Assembly: GCA_012719555.1 (NCBI GenBank)
Contig: JAAYAE010000257.1
Location: 1-9,431 of the forward strand
Source of the DNA: Acholeplasmataceae bacterium
Lineage (GTDB): Bacteria; Bacillota; Negativicutes; Acidaminococcales; Acidaminococcaceae
DNA: 9,431 bases
Reading direction: 5' to 3'
Below the pieces are notes generated by a model, which made no database searches, was not told the origin of the DNA, and saw only the letters and a list, made by a program, of their open reading frames with translations. Positions 1 through 6,656 of the stretch are shown piece after piece. The position numbers were made by a program, and so were the translations under genes. Every line of letters starts with the position of its first letter. Positions within the stretch are counted from its first letter, which is position 1.

Positions 1-41
1 GGTGTAGAAAAATCCCCAGCCATTATATGTATTTTTTTCAT
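1..41 (-). CDS. Partial 5' end of a barstar-like ribonuclease inhibitor
   Basis: Only the first 13 codons lie in the window; the gene continues beyond base 1. Reading down from the ATG at 41-39 gives MKKIHIMAGDFST, then CC, which must encode Pro. Barstar and its relatives commonly open with a similar Met-Lys-Lys, hydrophobic beta strand, Gly, short turn pattern. The gene starts 12 bases after the stop of the barnase-like gene and has its own ribosome binding site overlapping that stop, so the two are very likely co-transcribed. Known family role: barstar is a small cytoplasmic protein of about 90 residues that plugs the barnase active site and protects the producing cell. The identification rests mainly on position plus a weak N-terminal resemblance. 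The alternative is an unrelated small gene. Confidence 0.68.
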   Translation of the reverse strand, partial: MKKIHIMAGDFST

Positions 42-48
42 AAATATT

Positions 49-55
49 TCCCCCT
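49..55 (-). promoter_or_regulatory. Ribosome binding site of the barstar-like gene
   Basis: The minus strand reads AGGGGGA here, followed by seven bases (AATATTT) and the ATG at 41-39. The site overlaps the TAG stop of the barnase-like gene. It supports a real gene start at 41 and translation from the same message as the ribonuclease. Confidence 0.6.
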
Positions 56-515
56 AATATAGCTTTTCAAAATTTTTATAATGATCTCCAGAATAATATA
101 TATTTCCATCATTAGAAAAAATTATCCGTTTGGAGCCCCGATTACCCTTAATGTAATCAATATCACATTCTCTATATATGCGGCCTGCAACAACAGGCAA
201 TTTGTTCTCAAAGTTACCGAACTTATCACCGCCAATACTCTTTCCAGGTGCTACCTCATCTAACGTCCCCTTATGCTTCCACCCCAATTTCATGGCTGTT
301 TTCTTTGTTATAAAATTACTAGGCAATTTATTGTAAGTATGAAGGTAAAGAGCTACATCGTCTCTAGAAGTGTATACCCCGTTTTCTTCTATTTGCACAG
401 TTGCCTTTGGCAATATTGAATCAGAAGAATTATTTATGGTGGTATTCTTACCACACCCTATAACAACTATTGTTAAAAGCACCATGCCAACTAAAAGTGC
501 CAGCAATCTTTTCAT
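54..515 (-). CDS. Barnase-like ribonuclease with lipoprotein signal peptide
   Basis: This is a 153-residue guanyl-specific ribonuclease of the barnase (microbial RNase N1/T1) family, which cleaves single-stranded RNA. Residues 48-153 align with mature barnase almost end to end. The catalytic and phosphate-binding residues are all present: K71 (barnase K27), E116 (general base E73), R126 (R83), R130 (R87) and H145 (general acid H102). The motifs VAPGKSIGGD (88-97) and GDHYKNF (143-149) are typical. Residues 1-21 are a signal peptide ending in the lipobox V-I-G-C with Cys21, so the protein is predicted to be exported and lipid-anchored; classical barnase is instead secreted free. Residues 22-47 look like a flexible linker. 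The ATG has GGGAGG eight bases upstream. The stop is TAG. A probable barstar gene follows after 12 bases. The role (defence, competition, RNA scavenging) is not shown by the sequence. Confidence 0.93.
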   Translation of the reverse strand: MKRLLALLVGMVLLTIVVIGCGKNTTINNSSDSILPKATVQIEENGVYTSRDDVALYLHTYNKLPSNFITKKTAMKLGWKHKGTLDEVAPGKSIGGDKFGNFENKLPVVAGRIYRECDIDYIKGNRGSKRIIFSNDGNIYYSGDHYKNFEKLY

Positions 516-575
516 AACCCTTACCTCCCTCTAATCAACTGAGAGTAAAACCGCAGGTATTACTTTATGTTTTTT

Positions 576-612
576 TGCGCAATAGCAATTAACCCATAGC
601 CATTATTACGCA
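576..612. repeat. Imperfect inverted repeat overlapping the barnase-gene promoter
   Basis: Plus-strand arms TGCGCAATA (576-584) and TATTACGCA (604-612) are complementary at eight of nine positions, and fully paired as RNA if one G-U pair is allowed. The spacer is 19 bases. After one mismatch the stem extends by TTTT (571-574) against AAAA (614-617). The right arm covers the predicted -10 element at 602-607, so a repressor site is possible. It is not a good terminator for minus-strand transcripts because A residues, not T, follow it in that direction. Function is inferred only from position. Confidence 0.35.
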
Positions 613-630
613 CAAAAGCAAAAACGTCAA
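602..630 (-). promoter_or_regulatory. Candidate sigma-A promoter of the barnase-like gene
   Basis: The minus strand reads TTGACG (630-625), a 17-base spacer, then AATAAT (607-602). Each hexamer matches the TTGACA/TATAAT consensus at five of six positions. The predicted start of transcription is near 595, leaving about 80 bases of leader before the ATG at 515. No convincing terminator of the upstream FNT gene is visible between 690 and 630. Confidence 0.5.
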
Positions 631-689
631 TACTATTACATTATTAAAGTACTTTCAATTATTGTTTTATTAAATCTTCATTTTGTTCT

Positions 690-1538
690 TTATTTTACTT
701 TTTCTTTATAAATAATTGCATAAATACCTGCAACAAGGACCGCTCCACCTAGGATATTCCCCAAAGTTACAGGCAATAAATTGTTCATAAAAAATGTTTC
801 CCATGTGGCATGTAAAGGAACCGCTCCACTCACAGCTAAGTAACGAGGATCAGTTCCTGTTAATATGCCTAATGGTACAAAAAACATATTAGCCACACAA
901 TGTTCCATGCCCATAGCAACGAAAGCCATAGTAGGAAACCAAAGTGCTATAATTTTTCCGGTAATATCCTCGGCTGCTGAAGCTGCATACACCGCAAGAC
1001 AAACAAGCCAGTTGCACCCTACAGCACGCCAAAAAGCATCTCCAAAGCTTAAGGCACATTTACTATTGGCAATGCTTACAATGGAATTAGCCCAAGGCAT
1101 AGTACTATGTCCCGCAGAATTTATAGTTTCAAAAATTATTCCACTACTATAAGCCATAAAGTAGGCTACAAATAAAGCTCCCACAAAATTGCCACTCCAA
1201 GAATAAATGCCGCTTTTGCAAGCGGATACAATAGAGATGTTTTTGCGATAACCTGCTGCCGCCAAAGACATGCAGTTTCCAGTAAACAAATCCGCTCCGC
1301 AAACTATAACCAGCATCAGTCCTAAAGGGAAAACCGCGGCAAAAACAAGTTTAGCCATGGACCCCCACACAGATATTGGCAAAAATGCCGCACAACGAAT
1401 TGCCAAAAATCCCCCCAAAGCAATATATGCTCCGGCTAAAAAGGTTAGTCCGCAAGTCCCTGCAAAAGACTGTTTAGTTCTACCTACCCCACCTCCAACA
1501 ATTGTGTCTAAAAGTGCATTAGGTGCTTTAAATGTCAT
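690..1538 (-). CDS. Formate/nitrite transporter (FNT) family channel
   Basis: This 282-residue inner-membrane protein belongs to the FNT family (FocA, NirC and hydrosulfide channels), which form pentamers carrying small monovalent anions. About six hydrophobic segments are visible. Family signatures are LFTGN at 84-88 (broken helix 2 region), GMEHCVANMFFVP at 210-222 with the conserved pore histidine H213, and NLLPVTLGNILGGA at 253-266 (second broken helix). The length is normal for the family (about 260-290). The ATG at 1538 follows GGGAGG with a six-base gap. The gene stands alone with its own promoter, and a terminator separates it from the upstream operon. No pyruvate formate-lyase, nitrite reductase or sulfite reductase gene is nearby, so substrate cannot be assigned. 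Formate is plausible in a fermenter, but I give no gene symbol. Confidence 0.93.
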   Translation of the reverse strand: MTFKAPNALLDTIVGGGVGRTKQSFAGTCGLTFLAGAYIALGGFLAIRCAAFLPISVWGSMAKLVFAAVFPLGLMLVIVCGADLFTGNCMSLAAAGYRKNISIVSACKSGIYSWSGNFVGALFVAYFMAYSSGIIFETINSAGHSTMPWANSIVSIANSKCALSFGDAFWRAVGCNWLVCLAVYAASAAEDITGKIIALWFPTMAFVAMGMEHCVANMFFVPLGILTGTDPRYLAVSGAVPLHATWETFFMNNLLPVTLGNILGGAVLVAGIYAIIYKEKVK

Positions 1539-1635
1539 TGTAAACCTCCCATAAAATTACTTATTATTAGCCACACTACATAATTCTCTAATATTTTCAG
1601 AGGAGCTTTACCAACCATGAAACTCTTCAGAAGTC

Positions 1636-1664
1636 ATTATATATTACCCAAATTTGTCTTTCAA
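1636..1664 (-). promoter_or_regulatory. Sigma-A promoter of the FNT channel gene
   Basis: The minus strand shows TTGAAA (1664-1659), exactly 17 bases, then a perfect TATAAT (1641-1636). Transcription should start near 1629, giving a leader of about 90 bases before the ATG at 1538. A short palindrome, CTTCTGAAG, lies immediately downstream near the predicted start; I cannot assign it a function. Confidence 0.8.
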
Positions 1665-1676
1665 TATGTTTTTCAC

Positions 1677-1714
1677 AAAAAAGTTCCTATTCATGCAGGA
1701 ATAGGAACTTTTTT
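1677..1714. terminator. Intrinsic terminator ending the BMP/ThrE operon
   Basis: GTTCCTATTC (1683-1692) pairs perfectly with GAATAGGAAC (1699-1708) around the six-base loop ATGCAG. The stem is extended by a six-base A run (1677-1682) against a T run (1709-1714). On the minus strand the hairpin begins at the TAA stop of the BMP gene and is followed by a T tract. The symmetric A/T flanks would let it work in both directions, but no plus-strand gene is seen here. Confidence 0.9.
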
Positions 1715-2709
1715 TATTTCACAACCGGAATTTTGATTGCCTTTAATGTAAGTTCTGCATTAGCATCCAGCAAAAGTGGCTCAGCTTTAACTAGCGCTTT
1801 ATTATTGACACTGCTGTCAGCATAACCAATACCGCCTGTACTACAATCCTCAACACGCAAACCGGATTTGAATTTTTCATTTACTATATCATCAATAATT
1901 GAATAAACGGCATTATCTACGCGCTTAAGAGCGCTAGTTAAAATATAAGGGCGAGCTTCTTCCGGTGCTGTATCCCTTTGATTTGTATCACAACCAATTG
2001 CCAATTTTTTCACTTTGGCAGCGGCAATAAACAATCCTTTGCCACTCATACCGGCTGCATGAAATATAACGTCTACACGTTCACCATACATCTGCAAAGC
2101 TTTTTTCTCCAACTTCTCAGGATCAGTAAAACTCCCCACAAAATCACTTTTAACCTTAATAGCAGGATTGACGTAATAGGCGCCGGCCTTATAACCACTT
2201 AGTAATTCTTGATTTGAACGAAGATTTTTGTAGCCGCCAATAAATCCGATATTTTTAGTATTTGTAGTAGCACCGGCGGCAATTCCTGCTAAAAATCCCG
2301 CTTCCAAATCATTGAATTTCACACATAACAAATTAATCATACCTAAATTTTTATCCCCGTCAATGACTACAAATTTTGTTTTCGGTCTACTTGCAGCAAG
2401 TTTGGCAAAAATAGGTAGATAAACATCACCTAGCCCAATAATAAAATCATTTTTATTACCAAGTTTAGTAATATCCTCTACACTAAGTTTGTCTGCTTTC
2501 TTATTTATGAAAACATCCATATTTAATTTTGGTGCAAAACTAGTCATGGCTCTATTCATGCCTTCGTAAGCCATTTGATTAAACCCTTGATCGTTAGTTG
2601 GGCCTCCATAGCATATAAGTCCTTGTACATCTGCAGCTTGCACTGCTGTATTTAACATTAAAGACATAACTAGGGTTAACAATAAAATTTTACCTGTCTG
2701 CCACTTCAT
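1714..2709 (-). CDS. BMP/PnrA-like periplasmic substrate-binding protein
   Basis: This 331-residue protein belongs to the basic membrane protein (BMP, PnrA-like) family of extracytoplasmic binding proteins, whose known members bind purine nucleosides or related ligands for ABC import. Residues 1-25 form a signal peptide with likely cleavage after AVQA (22-25). There is no lipobox cysteine, unlike most Gram-positive binding proteins. Family features include the G-F-N-Q-x-A-Y-E-G motif (42-50), SGYKAGAYYVNP (171-182), HAAGMSGKG (217-225) and IGCDTNQ (238-244). The ATG overlaps the TGA of the upstream exporter gene as ATGA, with GGAG about ten bases before it, so the two genes are translationally coupled. 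No ABC permease or ATPase accompanies it, which is unusual. Substrate is unknown; the context raises the possibility of a ligand linked to the exporter. A strong terminator overlaps its stop. Confidence 0.88.
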   Translation of the reverse strand: MKWQTGKILLLTLVMSLMLNTAVQAADVQGLICYGGPTNDQGFNQMAYEGMNRAMTSFAPKLNMDVFINKKADKLSVEDITKLGNKNDFIIGLGDVYLPIFAKLAASRPKTKFVVIDGDKNLGMINLLCVKFNDLEAGFLAGIAAGATTNTKNIGFIGGYKNLRSNQELLSGYKAGAYYVNPAIKVKSDFVGSFTDPEKLEKKALQMYGERVDVIFHAAGMSGKGLFIAAAKVKKLAIGCDTNQRDTAPEEARPYILTSALKRVDNAVYSIIDDIVNEKFKSGLRVEDCSTGGIGYADSSVNNKALVKAEPLLLDANAELTLKAIKIPVVK

Positions 2710-3173
2710 GGTTTAATCGCTCCTTTATTTTTTGCCTGCATAGCCATTTCCTTACTGGTCTTAAAAAGTCTGGCTATACTGGAAATAAGCAAGATTCCTA
2801 AGGCAATAGCAGTAGCATCCAAAGATGCTTGAACCATTTTTTCCATGCCCACATTATATGCGTTTAGCATAAAAAAATTCATAGCACGATACAATGGTAA
2901 TCCAGGGACCAAGGGAATGATACCCGGAATAGAAAAGACTGTTACCGGTTCTTTGAATATACGTGCAAAAAATTCACTTATTACCGCCAAAATTATTGTA
3001 CCCATGAAATTACTAAACATAGAACTATAGCCCAAACCATCTTTCAGATAAATATAAATAGCAAATCCTATAGCCCCTACTAGTCCTCCTGGTATAAGTA
3101 CTCTGCGCGGAGTGTTAAAAAGTTTACCAAAGGCTATGGTCGCTATAAATGCAAATAATATAGAAATTAGCAT
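2706..3173 (-). CDS. ThrE-like exporter, small membrane subunit (ThrE_2 / YjjB type)
   Basis: This 155-residue membrane protein has about four hydrophobic segments (roughly 2-18, 27-43, 57-72 and 120-135). It matches the small C-terminal module of the threonine/serine exporter family (DUF3815/ThrE_2). The diagnostic segment is IPGIIPLVPGLPLYRAM (82-98), containing the conserved proline/glycine-rich loop. In Corynebacterium ThrE the two modules are fused; here, as in E. coli YjjP/YjjB, they are separate adjacent genes and should act as one complex. Known substrates differ among relatives (threonine/serine for ThrE, succinate reported for YjjPB), so the cargo cannot be read from sequence. The ATG follows a perfect AGGAGG, nine bases after the stop of the large subunit, and its TGA overlaps the next ATG. 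Confidence 0.9.
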   Translation of the reverse strand: MLISILFAFIATIAFGKLFNTPRRVLIPGGLVGAIGFAIYIYLKDGLGYSSMFSNFMGTIILAVISEFFARIFKEPVTVFSIPGIIPLVPGLPLYRAMNFFMLNAYNVGMEKMVQASLDATAIALGILLISSIARLFKTSKEMAMQAKNKGAIKP

Positions 3174-3178
3174 TGTAA

Positions 3179-3185
3179 CCTCCTA
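3179..3185 (-). promoter_or_regulatory. AGGAGG ribosome binding site overlapping the upstream stop
   Basis: The minus strand reads TAGGAGG: the TAG stop of the large exporter subunit (3185-3183) runs into AGGAGG (3184-3179). Five bases (TTACA) then lead to the ATG at 3173. The arrangement fixes the start of the small subunit and couples the two exporter genes. Confidence 0.8.
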
Positions 3186-3953
3186 TGCATGCCAAATACC
3201 TAATACTGCCGCCATGCCTATAGCTAGTCCCCCTACTAACAATAGGGCTTCGCTAACGCGAGTATTCCCGCTCATCAAATCCCCTGCCATATAATCCCGC
3301 AAACCGTTGGTAAATGCTACCCCTGGTAAAAATGGCATAATAGCGCCAACTGTCATTTTCTCCATGCTATTGCCGGGAATGATTTTTTGAAAAATCAGAG
3401 CTACCGCACACAAAATAACCCCAGCCAAGGTTGTTTCCCAAAAGCTGCTGGGACGAAAAGGTGAAATCTGTTTTAAAACCAACATAGCAATAGCGGCCGC
3501 AAAAAAAGCTCCAATAAACTCGTAAACATCACCGCCAAGAACTACAGCAAAGCAAGCAGCAGCTAGTCCTGAAGATATGGTCTCTACATAATACGGTCTA
3601 GGAGGCCTCTCTAATTTTTCCCGCAATATATTCATTGTTTCTTCATAATCATACTGCCAATCATAAAAGCTAAAAGCTAGTTTATTTATTTCGCTAATAA
3701 GGCCTAAATCCGTACCCCGCCTGTTCACTCTATACATGCAGGTAAAGCCGCTGGCGACCTCATTACTGACAATAATAACCGATGGTGTGCAAAACACTGA
3801 CACCGTATCCATTCCTCTTAAATTGCACATTCTTACTATAGTGTCTTCTACCCTATAAGTTTCTGCTCCACTGCAAAGCAAAATTTTACCGGCAGTAATA
3901 GCAATTTCCAAAACTTGTTCTTTCGTCATCGCCATAATCTTTTCGCAAGTCAT
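3183..3953 (-). CDS. ThrE-like exporter, large subunit (DUF1212 / YjjP type)
   Basis: This 256-residue protein is the DUF1212 (ThrE_1, YjjP-like) half of a threonine/serine-exporter-type transporter. Residues 1-120 are the soluble cytoplasmic domain with the family motif SGAETYRVEDT (28-38). Residues 125-255 hold about five membrane segments. The signature MPFLPGVAFTNGLRDYMAGD (206-225), continuing to R232, is strongly conserved in this family. The upstream sequence AAAGGGG sits six bases before the ATG at 3953, favouring that start over the internal ATGs at codons 7 and 9. The stop is TAG, inside the next gene's ribosome binding site. The gap to the upstream glycosylase gene is 45 bases with no clear promoter or terminator, so read-through from that gene is likely. 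Substrate is not determinable here. Confidence 0.92.
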   Translation of the reverse strand: MTCEKIMAMTKEQVLEIAITAGKILLCSGAETYRVEDTIVRMCNLRGMDTVSVFCTPSVIIVSNEVASGFTCMYRVNRRGTDLGLISEINKLAFSFYDWQYDYEETMNILREKLERPPRPYYVETISSGLAAACFAVVLGGDVYEFIGAFFAAAIAMLVLKQISPFRPSSFWETTLAGVILCAVALIFQKIIPGNSMEKMTVGAIMPFLPGVAFTNGLRDYMAGDLMSGNTRVSEALLLVGGLAIGMAAVLGIWHA

Positions 3954-3998
3954 ATTGCACCCCTTTGTACAGATACATACGTCATGTCCGATAACTAT

Positions 3999-4679
3999 TT
4001 ATACATTAAAAATTGTTTTTATTGCTGCTTTAAATTTATTTGCTCCACCCATAGAAGGATGCGGAACGGTATTACAAGCTACACCGTATTTAGCCAAAGT
4101 TCCTGCCGCTTTTTGTCCTATAGCAATTACTTCCATATCGGGGACCAATCCCAATAACATTTTAGCGTAAACAATTCCAATATCAAGCTCTGCTTTAGAA
4201 GGTGTCCTATTAGTTAAAACTTTACCAGCTTTATATGGATGAAAAGGGAAAATATTCCACAATATACTCTGAAAAGGCGATAAACCATGTTGAGCTAATT
4301 GCCCCCACATAACAGTAGCCGTAGGTTCATTAAACCCTTCTTCTCGCTGTTTCTTATTGAGCAACTGACTGCTTGGGTTACTAGTTCTCTGGTAATTCCA
4401 TTCACCCAACACCACTTCCGGCGACACTGTAGGATGAAAACCTAGCAATATTCGCTCACTAGTCATTGCCATTCCTGAAAAATGGCCTCCTTGATAACCT
4501 AACCCTTCGGCAATAAACAGATACTTTGCGTTTCTGCGCAAAGTTAAATATCGCAGCAAGTTGTTTGCCCTAATCGCCGGTGCCTCAGGTCCTATATCAC
4601 AAATAGCATCATAATCTGCCCATGGATTAAAAGTTTCTTCACCCTTGTATGCTTGTAATTGTTTTACAAAATTTTCCAT
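3999..4679 (-). CDS. Uracil-DNA glycosylase superfamily protein
   Basis: With the start at 4679 the protein has 226 residues. It belongs to the uracil-DNA glycosylase superfamily, whose members remove uracil or other damaged bases from DNA. Motif 1 is AEGLGYQGGHFSGMAMTSER (57-76), corresponding to the G-E-A-P-G-Y-R-G region of family 4/5-like members, with the active-site-region Glu58 kept. Motif 2 is VPHPSMGGAN (205-214), the H-P-S loop that contacts DNA. WNIFPFHPY (141-149) is also typical of this branch. An in-frame ATG at 4709 would add ten residues but has no ribosome binding site. The ATG at 4679 has GGAGAG nine bases upstream and overlaps the TAA of the ABC-F gene as TAATG, so I prefer it. 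No cysteines typical of an iron-sulfur family 4 enzyme are evident. Activity and exact subfamily are unproven. Confidence 0.86.
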   Translation of the reverse strand: MENFVKQLQAYKGEETFNPWADYDAICDIGPEAPAIRANNLLRYLTLRRNAKYLFIAEGLGYQGGHFSGMAMTSERILLGFHPTVSPEVVLGEWNYQRTSNPSSQLLNKKQREEGFNEPTATVMWGQLAQHGLSPFQSILWNIFPFHPYKAGKVLTNRTPSKAELDIGIVYAKMLLGLVPDMEVIAIGQKAAGTLAKYGVACNTVPHPSMGGANKFKAAIKTIFNV

Positions 4680-6587
4680 TATTCTAAACTCTCCATTATT
4701 TGCTCCCATTTTACCATAAGTTTGGCAATAGTTGTTTTATATTCTTCATATTCTTTTGCCATGTCCGCACTAGCTTCAAAAGACGTTTGATTAGACGGAT
4801 CAGCAATTTTCGCTTCCAACACCTTAAGCATTGCTTCTTGTTCGCGAATATTAAGTTCAATTTTAGGCAAAAGCTTTTCCGCCTCGCTTTGACTATAGCG
4901 TTTTTCTTTTTGCGAAACGGCGATTATTTGTTTGTTAACACTTTGTTCTTGCTTACTTGCCCCAGTGGCAGGTTGAGCCACTAGTTCAGCCTTCTTTTTT
5001 TCTCTTTGTTCGAGATAAAAATCGTAATTTCCCTTATAATCATGCATAGTCCCAGCATCAATTTCCCAAATTCGTTCAGCTACTTCATTTACCAAATAAC
5101 GATCATGACTGACTAATAACACTGTACCATCGAAAGTTTCCAAGGCAGCTTCTACGGCTTCCTTAGCCAAAATATCCAAATGGTTGGTAGGTTCATCTAG
5201 GAGCAGGCAATTTGCACCGTCTAGGACCAATTTCAAGAGTACCAGCCGTGCCTTTTGTCCACCGGACAGCGTTCCTATCTTTTTGAATACTTCCTCACCC
5301 CTAAAAAGCATGCTTCCCAAGAGTTTGCGGGTCTGTTCGTCTGTATAACCATATTCATTAAGAAAATTGTCCATAATAGTTTCGTTTGCATTCAAACGTT
5401 CATAACTTTGGGAAAAATAGCCTATTTGTACCCTATTACCAATCTTAGCCGTACCCCTTAAAGGAGCTATTTCTTGCAAAATCGTTTTTAATAGGGTGGT
5501 CTTACCTGCCCCATTAGCGCCTAAAACAGCAATTTTCTCGCCACGTGTAAGGACTAAATTAATATTTTTAACTAAAACGTTTTCTCCGTAACCAACATTC
5601 AGATCCTCTAGCACGATTACCTTTTCTGCCGATTCCGCTGCCTTTGGCAAACGCAGTGTAAACTCTTCAGTCTGCACAGGTGCTTCTATTCTCTCTAAGC
5701 GGTTCAACTGGGACTGGCGGCCGCGAGCCATTTTGCTTTTAATTCCCGCTTTAAACCGTCTTATGTAATCTTCTGTCCGTACTATATATTCTTGTTGAGC
5801 CTCATAGGCAGCTTCACGTGTTACTATTTGTATTTCTTTCTGTGCCAAATACTTCGTATAATTCCCTTTAAAATGTGCCAGAGTCTTTGCTTCCATTTCC
5901 AGAATTTTTTCTGCCACATTATCCAAGAAAAATCTGTCATGACTTACTACCAAAAGACCGCCTTTAAATTCTTGCAAATATTTCTCCAGCCATTCAGTCA
6001 TTTTAATATCCAAATGATTTGTAGGTTCATCCAAAATTAAAAGATCAGGAGAATTTACTAGGGCTGCCGCCAACATAATTCTGGTTTTTTGTCCCCCGGA
6101 AAAATGCTCGGCATTTTTATGCCAAACTTCTTCCAAAAAGCCTAGGCCAATTAAAACCCTTTTAATATTAGACTCATAGTGGTAGCCATCTAGCTGTTCA
6201 TATTTAAGTGTGGTTCTTGCAATCTGCCAACACCTCTTCCAGTTTTGCTCCTGGTTTTGTTGTAGCAGCCAAAGTTTCCAGCCTCGCCATTTTTTCACGC
6301 AATTTTACAATGTCCTGACAAGAACCAAGCATAAACTCCCAAAGTGAACCTGCTCCCATATCAGCAAAACCCTGCTGAACATATCCTAAACGCAAGTCAC
6401 TTTCATAGCTGATGTTGCCTTCGTCCACAGTTTCCGGTTGCAAAAGACAGCGTAAAAGAGTTGTCTTCCCACTACCATTTACACCAACTAATCCAACTTT
6501 TTCACCTTTACTAATAGTAAAGCTAACATTTTTAAAAATACTATGAATGCCAAAACTTTTGGCAATATTATCCACTACTAATTGCAT
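4679..6587 (-). pseudogene. ABC-F family ATPase, interrupted by a frameshift
   Basis: Together the two frames encode about 635 residues of an ABC-F protein (YdiF/Uup-like), a soluble paired-ATPase family that acts on ribosomes and has no membrane domain. The first frame (6587-6204, 127 codons) carries Walker A GVNGSGKT (35-42) and Q-loop Gln71. It is in frame only to about 6222. The second frame, open from 6298 and in register from about 6220, carries signature FSGGQ, Walker B LLILDEPTNHLD, the ABC-F interdomain linker with its Arg/Lys-rich segment, then a second Walker A GANGAGKTT, signature LSGGQKA and Walker B. A charged coiled-coil C-terminal domain ends the protein. Everything but the reading frame is intact, so this is either recent inactivation, a sequence error or, less likely, programmed frameshifting. 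The start ATG has AGAGG seven bases upstream. The GTG at 6298 that opens the second frame is not a convincing start. Confidence 0.85.
6219..6224 (-). other. Frameshift site in the ABC-F gene
   Basis: The minus strand reads GCA GAT T GCA AGA around here: the upstream frame is good through GAT (6224-6222), the downstream frame is good from GCA (6220-6218), and one base (6221) is left over. Restoring two bases would make a Tyr codon, giving A-D-Y-A-R. As I recall the B. subtilis YdiF sequence, this Tyr also keeps the spacing to the following G-Y-x-Y-E motif. A two-base deletion is therefore slightly favoured over an extra T. Confidence 0.7.
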
Positions 6588-6615
6588 TAATTAACCTCTT
6601 TCATAAAACTATTAA

Positions 6616-6642
6616 GAGAGGGGCTGCAAAACATCCCCTCTC
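6616..6642. terminator. GC-rich hairpin between galE and the ABC-F gene
   Basis: GAGAGGGG (6616-6623) pairs perfectly with CCCCTCTC (6635-6642) around an 11-base loop. On the minus strand it lies 14 bases after the galE stop and is followed by TTAATAGTTTT, a broken T tract, so it is a plausible but imperfect terminator for pmm-galE. Because it lies only about 30 bases before the ABC-F start, it could alternatively be a leader structure acting on that gene. Confidence 0.6.
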
Positions 6643-6656
6643 CTATATTTTGCTGC

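Noticed and set aside
640..665. AAAGTACTTT palindrome after the FNT stop as a terminator
   Set aside because: The stem is short and AT-only, without a following T tract on the minus strand.
865..1554. Plus-strand open frames opposite the FNT gene
   Set aside because: They are mirror frames of a strongly conserved membrane protein, have no family resemblance and no ribosome binding sites.
3954..3998. Promoter between the glycosylase and exporter genes
   Set aside because: No pair of recognisable -35 and -10 hexamers with proper spacing could be found in the 45-base gap.
4679..4709. Glycosylase start at the ATG at 4709
   Set aside because: There is no ribosome binding site before it, whereas the ATG at 4679 has GGAGAG at good spacing and a TAATG junction.
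4679..6298. A separate 539-residue ABC protein starting at the GTG at 6298
   Set aside because: Its first 26 residues are an out-of-frame reading of the conserved upstream ABC-F region, and it would lack the first Walker A motif.
6588..6650. Sigma-A promoter for the ABC-F gene (TTGCAG with TTATGA)
   Set aside because: The -10 match is poor and the site overlaps the hairpin, so it was not called.
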